NCBI GenBank assembly: GCA_910577475.1
Contig: CAJTLJ010000001.1
Location: 186,001-250,000, forward strand
DNA from: an uncultured Alistipes sp.
Lineage (GTDB): Bacteria > Bacteroidota > Bacteroidia > Bacteroidales > Rikenellaceae
DNA: 64,000 nucleotides
Direction of reading: 5' to 3'
In this document: piece after piece, positions 1 to 8,992 of the stretch
How positions within the stretch are numbered: the stretch's first letter is position 1
Layout: every line of letters begins with the position of its first letter
Program-made: the position numbers and the translations under genes
The notes under the pieces: model-generated
The model's input: only the letters and a program-made list of their open reading frames with translations
Told to the model about the DNA's origin: nothing
The model's database searches: none

Positions 1-3000
1 AATATGGGCGTCGCCCGTCCACTTGCAGTCGTCCAGGTTGAGATAACCCATCGCGACGCCCGTCTTCTCGTCGGTCGACTTCAGGCCGATCTCCTCCAGC
101 AGCGCCCGCGTGATCTTCGTGCCGGCCGGATAGAGCTCCACTCCGAAATAGTCCGAAATGCCGGTCGTCGTCTTGCCGCCGATGAGCTTCATGAGCTTGT
201 CCACCAGCACCTTCGTCAGGTCGGCGATCTGCGAGGCGAACTTGGCGTCCAGTTTCTCCTGCGCCAGCTTCTCGGCATTCTTGCTCTTCTTCGACTCCTT
301 GCCGGCGCGGCTGTAGAGTTTCGTATCGATCACCACGCCGTGCAGCGAAGGCTGGGCCTTCAGCGAAGCGTCCTTCACGTCGCCCGCCTTGTCGCCGAAG
401 ATGGCGCGCAGCAGCTTCTCCTCGGGCGAAGGATCGCTCTCGCCCTTCGGGGTGATCTTGCCGATCAGGATGTCGCCCGGGTGAACGTTGGCGCCGATGC
501 GGATGATACCGTTGGCATCCAGGTCCTTCGTGGCGTCCTCGCTCACGTTCGGAATGTCCGAGGTCAGCTCCTCGACGCCGCGCTTCGTATCGCGCACCTC
601 CATGATATACTCGTCGACGTGCACCGACGTGAAGATATCCTCGCGCTGGATGCGCTCCGAGATCACGATGGCGTCCTCGAAGTTGTAACCCTTCCAGGGC
701 ATGAAGGCCACCTTCAGGTTGCGGCCCAGCGCCAGCTCGCCGCCCTGGGTCGAATAGCCCTCGGTCAGAATCTGGCCCTTGGTTACGCGGTCGCCCGTCA
801 GTACGGCGGGTTTCAGCGTGATCGAGGTGTTCTGGTTGGTCCGACGGTAGCGGGGCAGCTCGTAGGTAGTCACCTCCGGCGCGAACGAAGCGACGATCTC
901 GTCCTCCGTGCGCTCGTACTTCACCTGAATCTTCGTGGCATCGGCGAATACGACCTCGCCGTCCTTCTCGGCTACGATCTGGATGCGGCTATCGATAATC
1001 ATGTCCTTCTCGATACCCGTGCCGACGATCGGGGATTCGCAGGTCACCAGGGGCACGGCCTGGCGCATCATGTTCGAGCCCATCAACGCACGGTTGGCGT
1101 CGTCGTGCTCCAGGAAGGGAATCAGGCTGGCAGCAATCGAGGCGATCTGGTTCGGAGCCACGTCCATCAGGTTCACCTCCTTGTCCGTCACGACGGGGAA
1201 GTCGGCGCCCAGACGCGCCTTGATGCGGTTGGGCTGCAGGAAGTTGCCCTTGTCGTCAATAGGCATGTTCGACTGGGCCACGATCTTGCCCTCCTCCTCT
1301 TCGGCAGAGTAGTAGCGGATGTGGGAGTTGTCCATGTCGATCTTGCCGTCGTTGACCGAGCGGTAAGGGGTCTCGATGAATCCCATGTCCGAAATCTTGG
1401 CATAGACGCACAACGACGAGATCAGACCGATGTTCGGGCCTTCGGGAGACTCGATCGGACACAGACGACCGTAGTGCGTGTAGTGCACGTCTCGCACCTC
1501 GAAACCGGCACGGTCACGCGACAGGCCGCCGGGGCCCAGGGCCGAGAGACGGCGCTTGTGGGTGATCTCCGACAGCGGGTTGATCTGGTCCATGAACTGC
1601 GAGAGCTGCGACGTTCCGAAGAAGGAGTTGATTACGCTCGACAGCGTCTTGGCGTTGATCAGGTCGACCGGCGTGAAGACCTCGTTGTCGCGCACATTCA
1701 TGCGCTCGCGGATGGTGCGGGCCATGCGGACGAAGCCGACCGAGAACTGGTTCGACAGCTGCTCGCCCACCGTGCGGACACGACGGTTCGAGAGGTGGTC
1801 GATATCGTCCACTTCCGCCTTCGAGTTGATAAGCTGAATCAGGTACTTGATGATGGCGATCATGTCCTCGCGGGTGAGGGTGCGGATCGCCGGGTCGATA
1901 TCCATGTTCAGCTTCTTGTTGATACGGAAACGACCCACGTCGCCCAGATCGTAACGCTTGTCCGAGAAGAAGAGCTTCTCGATCACGTCGCGGGCCGTAG
2001 CCTCATCGGGCGGCTCGGAGGCGCGCAGCTGTCTGTAGATATAGACCACGGCCTCCTTTTCGGAGTTGCAGGTATCTTTCTGCAACGTATTGTAAATGAT
2101 CGAGAAGTCTACGCCCGACGCATTCTCCTTGTGCAGCAGGATCGTCTTGGCGCCCGACTCGATGATCTTGTCGATATGCTCCTCCTCCAGCACGGTCTCG
2201 CGTTCGATGATGACCGTGTTGCGCTCGATGGAGTAGACCTCGCCGGTATCCTCGTCCACGAAGTCCTCCAGATAGGAGGAGAGAACGCGCGCTGCCAACT
2301 TGCGGCCCAGCGCCTTCTTCAACGCACTCTTCGAAACCTTGACCTCGTCGGCCAGATCGAAGATCTCCAGGATCTGCTGATCCGTCTCGAAACCGATGGC
2401 ACGCAACAGCGTCGTTACGGGCAGCTTCTTCTTACGGTCGATGTAGGCATACATCACGTTGTTGATGTCCGTCGCGAACTCGATCCACGAACCCTTGAAG
2501 GGGATGATGCGGGCCGAGTAGAGCTTCGTGCCGTTGGTGTGCATGCTCTGGCCGAAGAATACGCCCGGCGAACGATGCAGCTGCGAAACGATCACACGCT
2601 CCGCACCGTTGATGACGAACGTACCGCGCTCGGTCATGTAAGGGATGGTACCGAAATAGACGTCCTGAACCACCACGCCGAAATCTTCGTGCTCGTCGTC
2701 CGTGCAATAGAGCTTCAACTTGGCCTTCAGGGGTACGCTGTAAGTCAGACCGCGCTCGACGCACTCTTCGATCGAGTAACGGGGCGGGTCGATATAGTAG
2801 TCGATAAATTCCAGAACGAAGTTGTTCCGGGTATCTGTAATGGGGAAATTCTCCTGAAACACCTTGTAGAGGCCCTCGTTTTTACGATTCTCGGCCGTGG
2901 TGTCCATCTGGAAAAAATCACGGAATGATTTAAGCTGCACCTCCAGCAGATCGGGGTAGGGCACCCGATTCTTGACTGTCGAGAAGCTAATTCTTGGTTG

Positions 3001-3018
3001 TGTTTTTGTTGCGGACAT
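1..3018 (-). CDS. rpoB: RNA polymerase beta subunit (5' part, cut by left edge)
   Basis: This is the catalytic beta subunit of RNA polymerase. The reading frame starts at the ATG at 3018 (MSATKTQPRISFSTVKN...) and stays open to base 1. That gives 1006 codons of a protein usually about 1270 residues long in Bacteroidetes, so the C-terminal quarter lies outside. The rifampicin-region signatures are visible (FFGTSQLSQFMDQ, then HKRRLSALGPGGLSRDRAG), as is the PIESPEGPNIGLI block. It follows rplL in the classical rplKAJL-rpoBC order, separated by a 242-bp gap with three inverted repeats. A 974-residue open frame on the opposite strand is only a shadow of this gene. Confidence 0.98.
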   Translation of the reverse strand, partial: MSATKTQPRISFSTVKNRVPYPDLLEVQLKSFRDFFQMDTTAENRKNEGLYKVFQENFPITDTRNNFVLEFIDYYIDPPRYSIEECVERGLTYSVPLKAKLKLYCTDDEHEDFGVVVQDVYFGTIPYMTERGTFVINGAERVIVSQLHRSPGVFFGQSMHTNGTKLYSARIIPFKGSWIEFATDINNVMYAYIDRKKKLPVTTLLRAIGFETDQQILEIFDLADEVKVSKSALKKALGRKLAARVLSSYLEDFVDEDTGEVYSIERNTVIIERETVLEEEHIDKIIESGAKTILLHKENASGVDFSIIYNTLQKDTCNSEKEAVVYIYRQLRASEPPDEATARDVIEKLFFSDKRYDLGDVGRFRINKKLNMDIDPAIRTLTREDMIAIIKYLIQLINSKAEVDDIDHLSNRRVRTVGEQLSNQFSVGFVRMARTIRERMNVRDNEVFTPVDLINAKTLSSVINSFFGTSQLSQFMDQINPLSEITHKRRLSALGPGGLSRDRAGFEVRDVHYTHYGRLCPIESPEGPNIGLISSLCVYAKISDMGFIETPYRSVNDGKIDMDNSHIRYYSAEEEEGKIVAQSNMPIDDKGNFLQPNRIKARLGADFPVVTDKEVNLMDVAPNQIASIAASLIPFLEHDDANRALMGSNMMRQAVPLVTCESPIVGTGIEKDMIIDSRIQIVAEKDGEVVFADATKIQVKYERTEDEIVASFAPEVTTYELPRYRRTNQNTSITLKPAVLTGDRVTKGQILTEGYSTQGGELALGRNLKVAFMPWKGYNFEDAIVISERIQREDIFTSVHVDEYIMEVRDTKRGVEELTSDIPNVSEDATKDLDANGIIRIGANVHPGDILIGKITPKGESDPSPEEKLLRAIFGDKAGDVKDASLKAQPSLHGVVIDTKLYSRAGKESKKSKNAEKLAQEKLDAKFASQIADLTKVLVDKLMKLIGGKTTTGISDYFGVELYPAGTKITRALLEEIGLKSTDEKTGVAMGYLNLDDCKWTGDAHI

Positions 3019-3104
3019 CGGTATGATCCTAATTTAGTTGAAGTGTAAGTAACTCGGGGTTATTTACCCTATGACTCGCAGGATTGTCATATCCCACTAA
3101 TGCC

Positions 3105-3228
3105 CTCAGTGTAAACACATTACACCCTGAGAGCATCTCCATCGCCAGAAGAACGGACACAGCTCGAAACGGCACTTCCGTTCTTTAGACCAGAAAAGGC
3201 ATAGAGCTTACTCCGATGTAAGCCCTAT
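3105..3228 (-). promoter_or_regulatory. Three inverted repeats in the rplL-rpoB gap
   Basis: Three potential stem-loops follow each other in the rplL-rpoB spacer: 3201-3228 (GCTTAC/GTAAGC core plus ATAG/CTAT), 3149-3185 (AAGAACGGA/TCCGTTCTT, perfect 9 bp, 19-nt loop) and 3105-3131 (CTCAG.TGTAA/TTACA.CTGAG). None is followed by a T tract on the minus strand, so they do not look like strong terminators. In E. coli a partial attenuator and an RNA-processing site sit between rplL and rpoB. A similar role here is inference. Confidence 0.5.
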
Positions 3229-3260
3229 ACCTGACTGAGTTCTGAAACCTAAGTAGGCAA

Positions 3261-3638
3261 CTACTTAACCTCAACTTCAGCACCTGCCTCCTCGAGCTGA
3301 GCCTTGATCGACTCGGCCTCCTCCTTGGAGACACCCTCCTTAACGGCCTTGGGAGCACCGTCAACGAGAGCCTTGGCGTCGCCCAGCGACAGGCCTGCCA
3401 GGTCCTTAACGACCTTGATAACCTGAAGCTTGGCCTGACCAGCCGACTTCAAAACTACGTCGAACGAGGTCTTCTCCGCAGCAGCGGCCTCACCGGCGCC
3501 AGCAGCAGGTGCAGCGACTGCAACAGCAGCAGCAGCGGGTTCGATACCATACTCCTCCTTGAGGATCGTTGCCAATTCGTTTACTTCCTTAACTGTCAAA
3601 TTTACCAATTCTTCAGCAAGTTTCTTTACATCTGCCAT
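3261..3638 (-). CDS. rplL: 50S ribosomal protein L7/L12
   Basis: This stalk protein of the large ribosomal subunit recruits translation factors. It has 125 residues, the usual length. The N-terminal dimerisation part (MADVKKLAEELVNLTVKE) is followed by the Ala/Gly-rich hinge at about residues 35-55 and the factor-binding C-terminal domain (KTSFDVVLKSAG, LGDAKALVDGAP). It lies 39 bp downstream of rplJ in the same operon, which fits the joint L10-L12 stalk. Confidence 0.98.
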   Translation of the reverse strand: MADVKKLAEELVNLTVKEVNELATILKEEYGIEPAAAAVAVAAPAAGAGEAAAAEKTSFDVVLKSAGQAKLQVIKVVKDLAGLSLGDAKALVDGAPKAVKEGVSKEEAESIKAQLEEAGAEVEVK

Positions 3639-3677
3639 AGTTGTAATGTTTATTAAATTTTGTTTTGAATTCTTGTG

Positions 3678-4202
3678 TTAGTTGTTTCTTTCTTCGAGCG
3701 TCTTCACGAGGCCCGCAATCTTTTGGCCTGCATTAGCCTGCAATGCAGAAATAACATTCTTGGCAGGAGACTGCAGCAGGGCGACGATATCGCCGATAAG
3801 CTCCTCTCTGCTCTTGATGTTGCACAGAGTCTCCAACTGATTGTCGCCCACGTATACGCAACCCTCCACGTACGCAGCCTTCAGAACCGGCTTGTCGCAC
3901 GACTTGCGGAACTCCTTGATAAGGACCGCGGGGGCCTTGCCCGTGTTAGCGAACATGATCGAGGTGGAACCCTCCAATACGCTCACCAGATCGGCATCGG
4001 CTTTCTCTACCCGCTCCAGCGCTTTGGCCAGCAAGGTATTCTTCACCACCACGAGCTTGATATCGCTCTCGAAGCACTTGCGACGCAGCGAAGCGGTCTG
4101 CTCGGCGTTCAGGGCCTCGATGTTGGTGACATAGAAGTGAGGATAAGCGTTGAGCTTCTCGGTGAGACTGTTAATCACGGCCAGTTTTTCTTCCTTAGTC
4201 AT
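3678..4202 (-). CDS. rplJ: 50S ribosomal protein L10
   Basis: L10 anchors the L7/L12 dimers to 23S rRNA. The protein has 174 residues, of normal length. It begins MTKEEKLAVINSLTEKL and carries the typical KNTLLAKALE segment in the RNA-binding domain; the C-terminal helix ends KTLEERNN. It sits 17 bp behind rplA and 39 bp before rplL. In other bacteria L10-L12 autoregulates this operon through a leader. I could not identify that leader here. Confidence 0.98.
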   Translation of the reverse strand: MTKEEKLAVINSLTEKLNAYPHFYVTNIEALNAEQTASLRRKCFESDIKLVVVKNTLLAKALERVEKADADLVSVLEGSTSIMFANTGKAPAVLIKEFRKSCDKPVLKAAYVEGCVYVGDNQLETLCNIKSREELIGDIVALLQSPAKNVISALQANAGQKIAGLVKTLEERNN

Positions 4203-4219
4203 CTCTTGATCCTCCTTCT

Positions 4220-4918
4220 TTACTTGTTATCTACCGATTTAGCGTCGATCTGCAAACCGGGGCTCATCGTGGTCGAGAGATAGATACTCTTCACATAAGA
4301 ACCTTTTGCAGCGGACGGCTTGAGTTTCAGGATCATGCTCAATACCTCATTGGCATTGCCCACGATCTGCTCGGGCGTGAAAGAAATCTTGCCCACCGAA
4401 GTGTGCACGATACCGAACTTGTCGACCTTGAAGTCGATCTTACCGGCCTTCACCTCCTTGACAGCCTTACCGACCTCCATCGTGACCGTACCGGTCTTGG
4501 GGTTCGGCATCAGACCGCGGGGACCCAGGATACGACCCAGAGCACCGACCTTACCCATTACGTTCGGCGTGGTGATGATCACGTCAACGTCGGTCCAGCC
4601 GCTCTTGATCTTATCTACATACTCGTCCAGACCTACGTAGTCGGCACCTGCAGTCTTCGCCTCCTCCTCCTTGTCGGGAGTACAGAGCACCAGCACGCGG
4701 ACCGTCTTACCCGTACCGTGAGGCAGCGTCACCACGCCGCGAACCATCTGGTTCGCCTTGCGAGGATCCACGCCCAGACGTACGTCGATATCCACCGAAG
4801 CGTCGAATTTCGTAAAGGTAATTTCCTTCAGAAGAGCCGCAGCCTCAGCCAGCTTGTAGACCTTTCCAGGCTCAACCTTTGCGTAGGCGATCTTTTGATT
4901 TTTTGTCAACTTACTCAT
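4220..4918 (-). CDS. rplA: 50S ribosomal protein L1
   Basis: L1 forms the mobile stalk near the E site and often acts as an autogenous repressor of the L11-L1 mRNA. The 232-residue protein has the family length and the signature region NPKTGTVTMEVGKAVKEVKAGKI. It also shows VDPRKANQMVRGVVTLPHGTGK in the N-terminal domain. It lies 13 bp downstream of rplK, so the two are surely co-transcribed. Confidence 0.98.
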   Translation of the reverse strand: MSKLTKNQKIAYAKVEPGKVYKLAEAAALLKEITFTKFDASVDIDVRLGVDPRKANQMVRGVVTLPHGTGKTVRVLVLCTPDKEEEAKTAGADYVGLDEYVDKIKSGWTDVDVIITTPNVMGKVGALGRILGPRGLMPNPKTGTVTMEVGKAVKEVKAGKIDFKVDKFGIVHTSVGKISFTPEQIVGNANEVLSMILKLKPSAAKGSYVKSIYLSTTMSPGLQIDAKSVDNK

Positions 4919-4931
4919 TCTTACAGTCTAA

Positions 4932-5372
4932 TTACAGGTTAGGAAATTCGCCGACGACGTTGATACCCATACTGCGAGCAGTACCGGCGACCATACGCAT
5001 AGCGGCCTCGAGGGTAAAGCAGTTCAGATCGGGCATCTTGTCTTCGGCAATCTGCTTAACCTGGTCCCACGTTACCTGACCTACCTTGTCGCGGTTGGGC
5101 TGTGCGGAACCACTCTTGATCTTGGCTGCCTCCTTGAGCTGGATGGCTACGGGCGGCTGTTTAACTACAAAGTCAAACGACTTATCGCTGTAAACGGTGA
5201 TGATGACCGGAAGGACCTTTCCTGCCTTGTCCTGGGTGCGTGCGTTGAACTGCTTGCAGAAGTCCATGATATTGACTCCCTTGGAACCCAACGCCGGACC
5301 GACCGGAGGAGAAGGATTGGCGGCACCACCTTTGATCTGCAATTTAATAAATGCAGCAACCTCTTTTGCCAT
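4932..5372 (-). CDS. rplK: 50S ribosomal protein L11
   Basis: L11 is part of the GTPase-associated centre of the large subunit. It has 146 residues. The proline-rich N-terminal block (GGAANPSPPVGPALG) and the C-terminal RNA-binding block (ALEAAMRMVAGTARSMGINV) are both present. It follows nusG after 16 bp in the usual secE-nusG-rplK-rplA order. Confidence 0.98.
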   Translation of the reverse strand: MAKEVAAFIKLQIKGGAANPSPPVGPALGSKGVNIMDFCKQFNARTQDKAGKVLPVIITVYSDKSFDFVVKQPPVAIQLKEAAKIKSGSAQPNRDKVGQVTWDQVKQIAEDKMPDLNCFTLEAAMRMVAGTARSMGINVVGEFPNL

Positions 5373-5388
5373 AGTTTCCTTTGGTTAA

Positions 5389-5949
5389 TTATTCTTTTTC
5401 TACTTGTGTAAAGCTCAACTCCATCGGAGTCTTGCGACCGAAAATCTTCACGGAGACGGTGAGCTTCTTGCGCTCGTCGTCGACACTCTCAATGGTACCT
5501 TGGAAGCTTGAGAATGGGCCGTCCGTAACTTTGACGACCTCGCCGACGAAGAACGGAATCTCGTTCTCCTCTTCCATCTCGTTCAGAGAATCGACCCGGC
5601 CGAGAATGCGACTCACTTCCTGTGGACGAAGCGGCGTCGCAATCATCTTACGGCTCTCTTCCTTGGTGTCACCCAAGAAACCCAAAACGTTCGGAATATT
5701 GCGAATGGTTATCGGAATTTGTCCTACTAATGCGGCCTCGATCAGCACGTAACCCGGATAGGAGACCTTCTCTTTCGAGATCTTCTTACCGTTGCGAATG
5801 GTATAAACCTTCTCCGTGGGGATCAAGACCTGTGAGATGTAGTCCTCCAAATGGTTATGGCGGATTTCGGCCTCAATATACTCCTTGACCTTATTCTCCT
5901 TGCCGCCGATGGCCCGGACTACATACCACTCTTTCTTAATCTCGCTCAT
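5389..5949 (-). CDS. nusG: Transcription elongation/antitermination factor NusG
   Basis: NusG binds RNA polymerase and, through its KOW domain, links it to Rho or the ribosome. The 186-residue protein begins MSEIKKEWYVVRAIGGKEN, the NGN domain, with the conserved PGYVLIEA segment at about residues 65-72. The C-terminal KOW domain reads GEVVKVTDGPFSSFQGTIE. It is packed between secE (14 bp) and rplK (16 bp). Confidence 0.98.
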   Translation of the reverse strand: MSEIKKEWYVVRAIGGKENKVKEYIEAEIRHNHLEDYISQVLIPTEKVYTIRNGKKISKEKVSYPGYVLIEAALVGQIPITIRNIPNVLGFLGDTKEESRKMIATPLRPQEVSRILGRVDSLNEMEEENEIPFFVGEVVKVTDGPFSSFQGTIESVDDERKKLTVSVKIFGRKTPMELSFTQVEKE

Positions 5950-5963
5950 CGTTATACGAAAAA

Positions 5964-6161
5964 TTAACGACCAAGATTGCCCAAGGTCTTATAGATGGCT
6001 GCCATCAGGTTCTCGAAAGAGAGATCCATAGCCAGCACGACGATCGCGAAAATCAAAGAGGCGACCATCACGACGATGGTCGAACTCTGCAGAGATGCGA
6101 ACGATGGCCAGGTTACCTTGTTGACCAGCTCGTTATAAGATTCTTTGATGTAGTTGCTCAT
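5964..6161 (-). CDS. secE: Preprotein translocase subunit SecE
   Basis: SecE is the small essential subunit of the SecYEG channel. I start it at the ATG at 6161 (MSNYIKESYNELVNKVTWP), giving 65 residues, a typical length for single-span SecE. The amphipathic helix with the conserved VTWPS motif comes first, then one membrane span (about residues 27-47). A longer frame reaching 6209 would run into the tRNA-Trp gene and is rejected. Confidence 0.97.
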   Translation of the reverse strand: MSNYIKESYNELVNKVTWPSFASLQSSTIVVMVASLIFAIVVLAMDLSFENLMAAIYKTLGNLGR

Positions 6162-6179
6162 AATGCGTTTTCTTCTTGG

Positions 6180-6250
6180 CAGGAGCAGAGAGATTCGAAC
6201 TCCCATCAACGGTTTTGGAGACCGCTATTCTACCCTTGAACTATGCTCCT
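6180..6250 (-). tRNA. tRNA-Trp (CCA anticodon)
   Basis: On the minus strand the cloverleaf starts AGGAGCATAGTTCAAGGG at 6250. The acceptor pairs AGGAGCA with TGCTCCT, the anticodon loop is CTCCAAA (anticodon CCA), and the T arm carries GTTCGAATC. The discriminator base is G, as expected for tRNA-Trp. CCA is not encoded. It lies between tuf and secE, a common place for this tRNA. Confidence 0.97.
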
Positions 6251-6296
6251 ATGAAGTAGCGTGGCCGAAGCCACACTACTCTTTATGATCGGGGAA

Positions 6297-7481
<1,185 letters not shown>

Positions 7482-7609
7482 AGTTTTACTGTATTAAAAA
7501 TTTACAAAAATTACGTCTTTTCAAAGTTTCAAGTTCATTCGCCGAACAAACGCGCGATACGCCTCGCCTCCCTTTCGGGGATAAAGAGCGCACCACTCGC
7601 GGTTCTGAC

Positions 7610-7685
7610 TGGAGCGGAAGACGAGGCTCAAACTCGCGACCCTTAGCTTGGAAGGCTAATGCTCTATCAACTGAGCTACTTCCGC
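7610..7685 (-). tRNA. tRNA-Gly (TCC anticodon)
   Basis: The minus-strand cloverleaf starts GCGGAAGTAGCTCAGTTG at 7685. The acceptor pairs GCGGAAG with CTTCCGC. The anticodon loop CTTCCAA gives TCC, the T loop is GTTTGAGCC, and CCA is encoded at the 3' end (7610-7612). It is the last tRNA before tuf. Confidence 0.97.
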
Positions 7686-7761
7686 AAAAACACACCGTAT
7701 CAGAATCTCACCCTCTTCGGCTCGAAGCCTCGGATTTGCAACTCCAACCGGCGTTTTCTCG

Positions 7762-7844
7762 TGGGAAGAGATGGATTCGAACCACCGAAGGCGTAAGCCA
7801 GCAGATTTACAGTCTGCCCCATTTGGCCACTCTGGTATCTTCCC
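7762..7844 (-). tRNA. tRNA-Tyr (GTA anticodon)
   Basis: On the minus strand it starts GGGAAGATACCAGAGTGG at 7844, with acceptor GGGAAGA/TCTTCCC. The anticodon loop CTGTAAA gives GTA. A long variable arm (CTGGCTTACGCCTTC region) makes it a class II tRNA of 83 nt. The discriminator is A. Confidence 0.97.
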
Positions 7845-7908
7845 AAATATGTTTCAAAACTTCGTTCGCCGTCCTCCCCGCTCGTCTGCCCCGATCCTGC
7901 GACCCGAG

Positions 7909-7982
7909 AGCCGATGGAGGGATTCGAACCCACGACCTGCTGATTACAAATCAGCTGCTCTGACCAGCTGAGCTACATCGGC
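7909..7982 (-). tRNA. tRNA-Thr (TGT anticodon)
   Basis: On the minus strand it starts GCCGATGTAGCTCAGCTGG at 7982, with acceptor GCCGATG/CATCGGC. The anticodon loop TTTGTAA gives TGT. The T arm is GGGTTCGAATCCC. It is the first gene of the tRNA-tuf-secE-ribosomal protein transcription unit. Confidence 0.97.
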
Positions 7983-8001
7983 AAATCTTCCGTTTTGGTT
8001 T

Positions 8002-8034
8002 GCAAAAGTAGGTATATTTTTTCAATCCTCCAAA
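8002..8034 (-). promoter_or_regulatory. Proximal promoter of the tRNA-tuf operon
   Basis: On the minus strand a -7 box TACTTTTGC (8002-8010) has a TTTG -33 box at 8031-8034, 20 bp upstream. This matches the Bacteroidetes housekeeping sigma consensus. It lies 19 bp upstream of the tRNA-Thr 5' end. Confidence 0.8.
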
Positions 8035-8113
8035 TTTTTCGGTGAAAAAATTTACTTCCCTCTCAAAGAACCTTTTTTCGATCCGCGCCCCCTGTTGAGC
8101 GTCTAAATCGGGT

Positions 8114-8145
8114 GCAAATATAAGAATTTTATTCAGAACTCCCAA
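8114..8145 (-). promoter_or_regulatory. Distal promoter of the tRNA-tuf operon
   Basis: On the minus strand a perfect -7 box TATATTTGC (8114-8122) has a TTG at 8143-8145, 20 bp away. With the proximal box this gives two tandem promoters for the tuf/ribosomal protein unit. The rest of 7983-8315 holds only these and the ferritin promoter. Confidence 0.75.
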
Positions 8146-8270
8146 CATGTCGTCAAGAAATATCGCCCGAAAGGCATTTTTTTTTGCAGAACGTCACATT
8201 CGGGGGCTCACCTATTAATATATAGACAAAAAAAACGCCGGGAAAAGCGGCATCGAGTTAAAAAAAAGAA

Positions 8271-8279
8271 TACCTTTGC
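8271..8279 (+). promoter_or_regulatory. -7 box of the ferritin promoter
   Basis: TACCTTTGC matches TAnnTTTGC exactly and lies 37 bp upstream of the ferritin ATG. No clear TTTG partner is seen at the expected distance; the spacer is A-rich. Confidence 0.6.
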
Positions 8280-8315
8280 GGACGGAATCGCATATGAACT
8301 AAAACGAATCATACT

Positions 8316-8837
8316 ATGCTTTCGAAAAAGATGGAAGAGGCGTTGAACGCCCAAATCAATGCCGAGTTCTGGTCGGCTTACCTGTACCTCTCGATGTCGG
8401 TGGCTGCCGCAGCCAAAGGCCACAAAGGGGTGGCGAACTGGTTCTCCGTACAGTTCAAGGAGGAGCAGGCGCATGCGCAGATCTTCATGAACTACCTGCT
8501 TTCGCGCGGCGGCCGCGTGGTGCTTGCCCCCATTGCCGAGGTGCAGACCGAATGGTCTTCGGTGCTGGAGATGTTCCGCAACACGCTGGAGCACGAGCGC
8601 AAGGTCACCTCACTGATCCACAACCTCTGCTCGATCGCGGCCGACGAGCGCGACTTCGCATCGTCGAGCACGCTGAACTGGTTCGTGGACGAGCAGATCG
8701 AGGAGGAGGCCAATGCCCAGGAGCTGATCGACTCGCTCACGGCGGTCGACGGCGACAAGATGGGGCTCTACATGATCGACAAGGAGCTCGCCGCACGCAC
8801 CTACGTGGTCCCCACGCCGCTGGCCGGCAAGGAGTAA
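8316..8837 (+). CDS. ftnA: Non-haem ferritin
   Basis: Ferritin oxidises Fe(II) and stores iron in a 24-subunit cytoplasmic shell. The 173-residue protein is of the usual length. Ferroxidase ligands can be placed: E17 (NAQINAEFWSAYLY), the EEQAHA pair at about residues 49-54, E94 (LEHERKVT) and Q127 (VDEQIEEEANA). It is monocistronic: its own -7 box lies upstream and a strong terminator follows 27 bp after the stop. Confidence 0.96.
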   Translation: MLSKKMEEALNAQINAEFWSAYLYLSMSVAAAAKGHKGVANWFSVQFKEEQAHAQIFMNYLLSRGGRVVLAPIAEVQTEWSSVLEMFRNTLEHERKVTSLIHNLCSIAADERDFASSSTLNWFVDEQIEEEANAQELIDSLTAVDGDKMGLYMIDKELAARTYVVPTPLAGKE

Positions 8838-8863
8838 CACCCTCCGTTTCCGGAATCCGGTTT

Positions 8864-8894
8864 GGGCCCGCCGATGGCGGGCCCGATTTTTTTT
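8864..8894 (+). terminator. Terminator of ferritin gene
   Basis: The perfect stem GGGCCCGCC/GGCGGGCCC with loop GAT is followed by a run of eight or more T. Confidence 0.92.
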
Positions 8895-8934
8895 GCCGCT
8901 CCCGGCCTTCCCGCCTGACAAAATGCGGGCAAAC

Positions 8935-8966
8935 TTGCTTTTACACTCGCTAATGCTTATCTTTGC
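8935..8966 (+). promoter_or_regulatory. Promoter of sdaA
   Basis: TTG at 8935-8937 and TATCTTTGC at 8958-8966 are separated by 20 bp, a full Bacteroidetes-type promoter 26 bp upstream of the start codon. Confidence 0.8.
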
Positions 8967-8992
8967 CCGATTTTCCAACTTCAGGTTAGGTT

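Noticed and set aside
4..2928. 974-residue open frame on the plus strand
   Set aside because: It lies fully antisense to rpoB, whose conserved motifs are unmistakable. Long antisense frames are expected in GC-rich coding DNA.
6162..6209. N-terminal extension of secE
   Set aside because: It would translate part of tRNA-Trp; the ATG at 6161 gives the family length.
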